Shown: positions 22,913 through 26,023 of the stretch, piece after piece
Layout of the letters: the number at the start of each line of letters is the position of its first letter
How positions within the stretch are numbered: position 1 is the first letter of the stretch
Assembly (NCBI GenBank): GCA_024404215.1
Contig: JAKSQI010000003.1
Span: forward strand, 1 to 26,023
Length of the DNA stretch: 26,023 nucleotides
From: Oscillospiraceae bacterium
GTDB taxonomy: Bacteria; Bacillota; Clostridia; Oscillospirales; Oscillospiraceae
Direction: 5' to 3'
Notes under the pieces: generated by a model
What the model saw: only the letters and a program-made list of their open reading frames with translations
The model's database searches: none
What the model was told of the DNA's origin: nothing
Program-made: the position numbers and the translations under genes

Positions 22913-22940
22913 AACTATGTAAACTAGGGGAGGGGAAACT

Positions 22941-24374
22941 ATGGTTTTTTCCAGCATGCTGTTTGTCTTTTTATTTCTTGCCGCCAATCTAATCTCTCAG
23001 GTATTATGTAAAACAACCCGCACCAAAAACATCGCCATGCTGGTGTTCTCTCTGGTCTTTTATGGCTGGGCCGGTCCTCGCTACCTGGTTCTACTGATAG
23101 TTGTCGTTCTGGTCTGCTGGCTGGGCGCTCTGATGATTGAGAGCAGCCGCACGCAAAGGATTCGAAAGGCTTACATGGTCTCTACCGTAGCCATCTGCCT
23201 TGTCATTCTTGGGATTTTTAAATACGCCGGCTTTTTGGCCGGTAATCTGCAGGCCATATTCGGTATACCAAAGGTTATTCCTGAGATTGTTCTGCCTATT
23301 GGCATTTCCTTTTACACCTTCCAGCTTCTGTCTTATGTGGTGGATGTATATCGTGGAGAAGTCAGCGCACAGCCTGTTTTTTGGAAGCTTCTGCTGTATG
23401 CAAGCCTTTTTCATCAATGCATCGCCGGTCCTATTGTCCGCTATCAGGATGTTGAAAAGGATCTGGAAACGCGTAAACCCAGCCTCAAAGAAATCAGCAA
23501 CGGCATCGGCCGCTTTACCGTTGGTCTGGCTAAAAAAGCCATACTGGCCAATGGCTGTGCAGCCATTGCGGATGCCTATCTCCTAACGGCAAAAGCCGAA
23601 CTGGCCGCGGTTCCTGCACTTGGGGTTCTTCTTGGTCTTTTTGCCTTTACTCTGCAGATTTATCTGGACTTTTCCGCTTATTCTGACATGGCCATTGGCA
23701 TGGGTCTGATGTGCGGCCTGCATTATAAAGAAAACTTTGATTATCCCTACACCTCCCATTCCATTGCCGAATTCTGGAGACGCTGGCACATTTCTTTGGG
23801 AAGCTTCTTCCGGGATTATGTTTACATTCCCTTAGGCGGCAACCGCCGCAAAAAACGCCGCCAGATTTTTAACCTTTTTGTTGTTTGGTTTCTCACCGGC
23901 CTTTGGCATGGCGCCAGCTGGAATTTCGTCCTTTGGGGTCTCTTCTTCGGCCTTCTTATCGGTCTGGAGCGTTTTGTTCTCCGTGAAAAGCTGGAGCGTC
24001 TGGCTGCTCCCTGGCGGCGGCTGCTGGTATTTGTTTTGGTTATGTTCGGCTGGCTGCTATTTAAATACACCGATATGTCTCTCTTCGGCACAGCCTTCAA
24101 GGGCTTGTTTGGCTTAAACCACAACGGCTTCTCCAGTCTTGCTGTGGGCCTTTCCATCAAAAATAACTGGTTCTTCCTGATAGTAGCTACTTTGGCCGTT
24201 ACTCCTTGCTGGAAAGCGTTGCGTCAGATTCTTCGCAATTTGGCCAGACAGAATGTTCCGTGCTTCTGGGTTAACGGTATCTGGGAGGTCATCCAGCCGG
24301 TGTTGCTGCTGATTCTTTCGGCCATGGCTTTAGCAGGGAACAGCTACAATCCCTTCTTGTATTTTCAGTTTTGA
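22941..24374 (+). CDS. MBOAT-family membrane O-acyltransferase (AlgI/DltB-like)
   Basis: This 477-residue polytopic membrane protein is predicted to pass an acyl (often acetyl) group across the membrane to a partner that modifies an extracellular polymer. Membrane segments run throughout. MBOAT signatures are LPIGISFYTFQLLSYVVDVYRG (118-139), the FWRRWHISLGSFFRDYVYIPLGG block (278-300) with His283, and the invariant catalytic His323 in LTGLWHGASW. These match the AlgI/PatA group rather than eukaryote-like MBOATs. A strong GGGGAGGGG site precedes the ATG. The DHHW gene starts 16 bases after its stop, giving the usual MBOAT plus partner pair. No polymer-synthesis genes are visible, so the acceptor is unknown. 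Confidence 0.93.
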   Translation: MVFSSMLFVFLFLAANLISQVLCKTTRTKNIAMLVFSLVFYGWAGPRYLVLLIVVVLVCWLGALMIESSRTQRIRKAYMVSTVAICLVILGIFKYAGFLAGNLQAIFGIPKVIPEIVLPIGISFYTFQLLSYVVDVYRGEVSAQPVFWKLLLYASLFHQCIAGPIVRYQDVEKDLETRKPSLKEISNGIGRFTVGLAKKAILANGCAAIADAYLLTAKAELAAVPALGVLLGLFAFTLQIYLDFSAYSDMAIGMGLMCGLHYKENFDYPYTSHSIAEFWRRWHISLGSFFRDYVYIPLGGNRRKKRRQIFNLFVVWFLTGLWHGASWNFVLWGLFFGLLIGLERFVLREKLERLAAPWRRLLVFVLVMFGWLLFKYTDMSLFGTAFKGLFGLNHNGFSSLAVGLSIKNNWFFLIVATLAVTPCWKALRQILRNLARQNVPCFWVNGIWEVIQPVLLLILSAMALAGNSYNPFLYFQF

Positions 24375-24390
24375 GGAGGCGTGATTCCTT

Positions 24391-25743
24391 ATGAAAAAAG
24401 AAAACAGAAAACGCCTCAACGGACTCTTCCGCGGAATTAAAATTGTCGCCTTTGGCGCCGTGCTTCTTATCATGGCCTTTATAGGCCTTCTTTGGTTTGC
24501 CAGACCCGATACCTCTGAGCTGGAAAAGAGAACCCTAACACCTTTTCCTTCCATTACTCTCAGCGGGCTCTGGGATGGCAGCTTTTTCAGCCAGGTGGAC
24601 ACCTGGTATGCAGACACCTATCCTTTGCGTGAAGGCCTGATTGCCGGCAGCAAGTGGATGGAAAACCACTACGGAACCCGTGGTGAGCAGCTGGTAGGCG
24701 ATGTTCAGGTTGCCGATACCATTCCTACAGAAGGCGGAAGCTATGAGGAAATGGAAGAGGACCTGGAGGACGATAGTCTTCCTGATGAGCCCGAGGCAGT
24801 TACTCTGCCGGATACAGAGGGGCTGGAGGATGGCACCATAACCGAAACCGGTGACTTCCAAGGGAGCATCTATATAACCGGCAATGCCGGTTATGGCTTC
24901 TATTATTTCTCCGAAAGCGGAGCCAAAACCATTGCCAAAACCTTTAACACAACCTATAAGCAGGTTAAGGATAAGGTTAACATGTATGTGCTTATCTGCC
25001 CCCAGAGCGGCGGTGTCATGTTGGATGAAGATATCGTTAACAGTCTTGGCGCCAGTGATGAAAACGCTGCCATCAACTATGTTGACTCTCTGCTGAATCC
25101 CGGCATCCACGGGGTTAATCCTTTCCCCAATTTGAAGGCCCACAATGCCGAGTATATTTACTTCCGCACAGACCATCACTGGACTGCTTTAGGTGCCTAT
25201 TACGCCTATCAGAGCTTCTGTGTAGAAAAGGGCATTCAGTACCATGATTTGGATTACTTTGAGACCAGAGAATATCCTGACTTTATTGGCACTCTCTATT
25301 CCAAGAGCAACAAATCGTCGGTTCTGGCGGAAAATCCGGACACCGTAATCGCTTATGTACCTCACGGAACCAACAGCATGCATCTGCAGGAGGAAAGCGG
25401 AGCGGAATGTGACTGGAACATCATTAGCGATGCCAGCAACTATAGTTCCAACAACAAGTACATTGCCTTTGTGGCCGGTGACCAGCCCTTCTCCTATGCC
25501 CACAACCCGGAAATCACGGATGGAAGCGCCTGCCTGGTTATCAAGGATTCCTTCGGCAATTCCTTTATTCCTTTCCTGGTTGACCATTACGAGTATGTGT
25601 ATTGGATTGATTTCCGTACTACAAAGAACACCATCAGCCAAATGGCTGACGACTACGGCATTCAGGATGTTATCTACTGCCTGAGCATCTATAACGGCGC
25701 CTCCTCCGGTGCCAGCAATTTGTTGGCAAAGGTGGGTCAATAA
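24391..25743 (+). CDS. DHHW-family protein (AlgJ/AlgX-like partner of the MBOAT)
   Basis: This is a 450-residue protein anchored by one N-terminal membrane helix (about 17-37), with the rest expected outside the cell. The motif RTDHHWTALGAYYAY holds DHHW at residues 261-264, and VIKDSFGNSFIPFL (with Ser387) resembles the SGNH-hydrolase-like site of AlgJ/AlgX proteins; which residues form the catalytic set is inferred. An early segment FSQVDTWYADTYPLREGLI matches the start of the family domain. Residues 115-155 are a very acidic insert (EEMEEDLEDDSLPDEPE and following), probably a flexible linker before the catalytic core. It lies 16 bases after the acyltransferase gene and likely completes acyl transfer to a surface polymer. 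Confidence 0.9.
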   Translation: MKKENRKRLNGLFRGIKIVAFGAVLLIMAFIGLLWFARPDTSELEKRTLTPFPSITLSGLWDGSFFSQVDTWYADTYPLREGLIAGSKWMENHYGTRGEQLVGDVQVADTIPTEGGSYEEMEEDLEDDSLPDEPEAVTLPDTEGLEDGTITETGDFQGSIYITGNAGYGFYYFSESGAKTIAKTFNTTYKQVKDKVNMYVLICPQSGGVMLDEDIVNSLGASDENAAINYVDSLLNPGIHGVNPFPNLKAHNAEYIYFRTDHHWTALGAYYAYQSFCVEKGIQYHDLDYFETREYPDFIGTLYSKSNKSSVLAENPDTVIAYVPHGTNSMHLQEESGAECDWNIISDASNYSSNNKYIAFVAGDQPFSYAHNPEITDGSACLVIKDSFGNSFIPFLVDHYEYVYWIDFRTTKNTISQMADDYGIQDVIYCLSIYNGASSGASNLLAKVGQ

Positions 25744-25752
25744 GGTTTAACC

Positions 25753-25787
25753 AAGGCAGCCCTGTAACCTATGGGGCTGCCTTTTCT
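25753..25787 (+). terminator. Terminator of the acyltransferase pair
   Basis: AAGGCAGCCC (25753-25762) and GGGCTGCCTT (25774-25783) form a 10-bp stem with an 11-base loop followed by TTCTC; the last T of the stem add to the T run. It lies nine bases after the DHHW gene stop. Confidence 0.82.
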
Positions 25788-25804
25788 CATTGAAGCAGGC
25801 AATC

Positions 25805-25833
25805 TTGACAAAACGGACAAGAGTGCTTAGAAT
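25805..25833 (+). promoter_or_regulatory. Promoter of tRNA-Arg
   Basis: TTGACA (25805-25810) and TAGAAT (25828-25833) are exactly 17 bases apart, close to the sigma-A consensus, placed about 17 bases before the tRNA. Confidence 0.85.
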
Positions 25834-25850
25834 GGTCAAGTACAAAATAA

Positions 25851-25927
25851 GCCCCTGTACCTCACCAGGATAGAGGGTCCGCCTCCTAAGCGGAATGTAG
25901 TGCGTTCGAGTCGCGCCAGGGGTGCCA
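25851..25927 (+). tRNA. tRNA-Arg, anticodon CCU
   Basis: The cloverleaf can be drawn completely: acceptor GCCCCTG with CAGGGGT (one terminal G-T pair), D stem CCTC/GAGG with loop ACCAGGATA, anticodon stem TCCGC/GCGGA around loop CTCCTAA (anticodon CCT, reading AGG), a five-base variable region, and T stem GTGCG/CGCGC with loop TTCGAGT. Discriminator G and an encoded CCA end at 25927. It has its own promoter and terminator, so it is a single-tRNA transcription unit. Confidence 0.95.
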
Positions 25928-25936
25928 GTCAACAAC

Positions 25937-25976
25937 CGCGGAAGATACGAAAAATGTCTTCCGCGTTTCTTTTTTC
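25937..25976 (+). terminator. Terminator of tRNA-Arg
   Basis: CGCGGAAGA (25937-25945) pairs with TCTTCCGCG (25957-25965) around an 11-base loop and is followed by TTTCTTTTTT. It starts ten bases after the tRNA CCA end. Confidence 0.92.
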
Positions 25977-26006
25977 AGAGATTTTGAGGCCGTTTTCCGC
26001 TAAAAT

Positions 26007-26023
26007 AAAAAGGTGATCTCTTG
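26007..26023 (+). promoter_or_regulatory. Possible ribosome site and TTG start of a gene beyond the window
   Basis: AAAAAGGTGATC at 26007-26018 resembles the extended anti-16S sequence, and the last three bases are TTG, a possible start codon. Spacing is short and nothing of the coding sequence is visible, so this is only a hint. Confidence 0.2.

Noticed and set aside
1..26023. CRISPR arrays, insertion sequences or prophage genes
   Set aside because: No regularly spaced repeats, transposases, integrases or phage proteins were seen; apart from the intron tail the window is ordinary chromosomal operons.

Overview
The window looks like the chromosome of an anaerobic, low-to-mid GC Firmicute of the class Clostridia. 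The evidence is the anaerobic (cobalt-early, cbiK/cbiD/cbiG-type) cobalamin pathway, the C5 (glutamyl-tRNA) route to aminolevulinate, fused CbiET and CobA-HemD proteins, strong AGGAGG ribosome binding sites, canonical sigma-A promoters and T-rich intrinsic terminators. A species cannot be named from sequence reading alone.

Layout. (1) Bases 1-54 appear to be the 3' end (tail of domain V plus domain VI with its bulged A) of a group II intron whose body lies to the left. (2) 115-3216, + strand: a three-gene ABC importer (lipoprotein, permease, ATPase) of the uncharacterised COG2984/COG4120/COG1101 type, ending in a terminator shared with the convergent operon. (3) 14289 down to 3271, - strand: a tightly packed eleven-gene cobalamin operon, cbiD-cbiF-cbiG-cbiH-cbiJ-cbiET-cbiA-cbiB-cobD-cobQ-cbiC. 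(4) 14290-14884: a divergent control region. The + side has a classical cobalamin riboswitch and terminator. The - side has a strong promoter and a leader that reads as a compact, divergent cobalamin-riboswitch-like element wired to an antiterminator/terminator pair. (5) 14885-22121, + strand: cbiK-hemA-precorrin-2 dehydrogenase-hemC-cobA/hemD-hemB-hemL, which makes uroporphyrinogen III, then sirohydrochlorin, then its cobalt complex from glutamyl-tRNA. (6) 22336-25743, + strand: a MarR-type regulator, then an MBOAT acyltransferase with a DHHW partner protein (AlgI/AlgJ-like, probable surface-polymer acylation). (7) 25851-25927: tRNA-Arg(CCU) with its own promoter and terminator.

How the parts work together. 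The + operon supplies cobalt-sirohydrochlorin. The - operon methylates, contracts and amidates the ring and attaches the aminopropanol arm, giving adenosylcobinamide (phosphate) once an adenosyltransferase acts. With both operons sensing cobalamin, the whole tetrapyrrole trunk would be under B12 feedback, which suggests that in this organism it mainly serves corrinoid rather than haem synthesis. One ring-building enzyme, the C20-methyltransferase CbiL, is absent from the window, as are the nucleotide-loop genes and cobalt transport.
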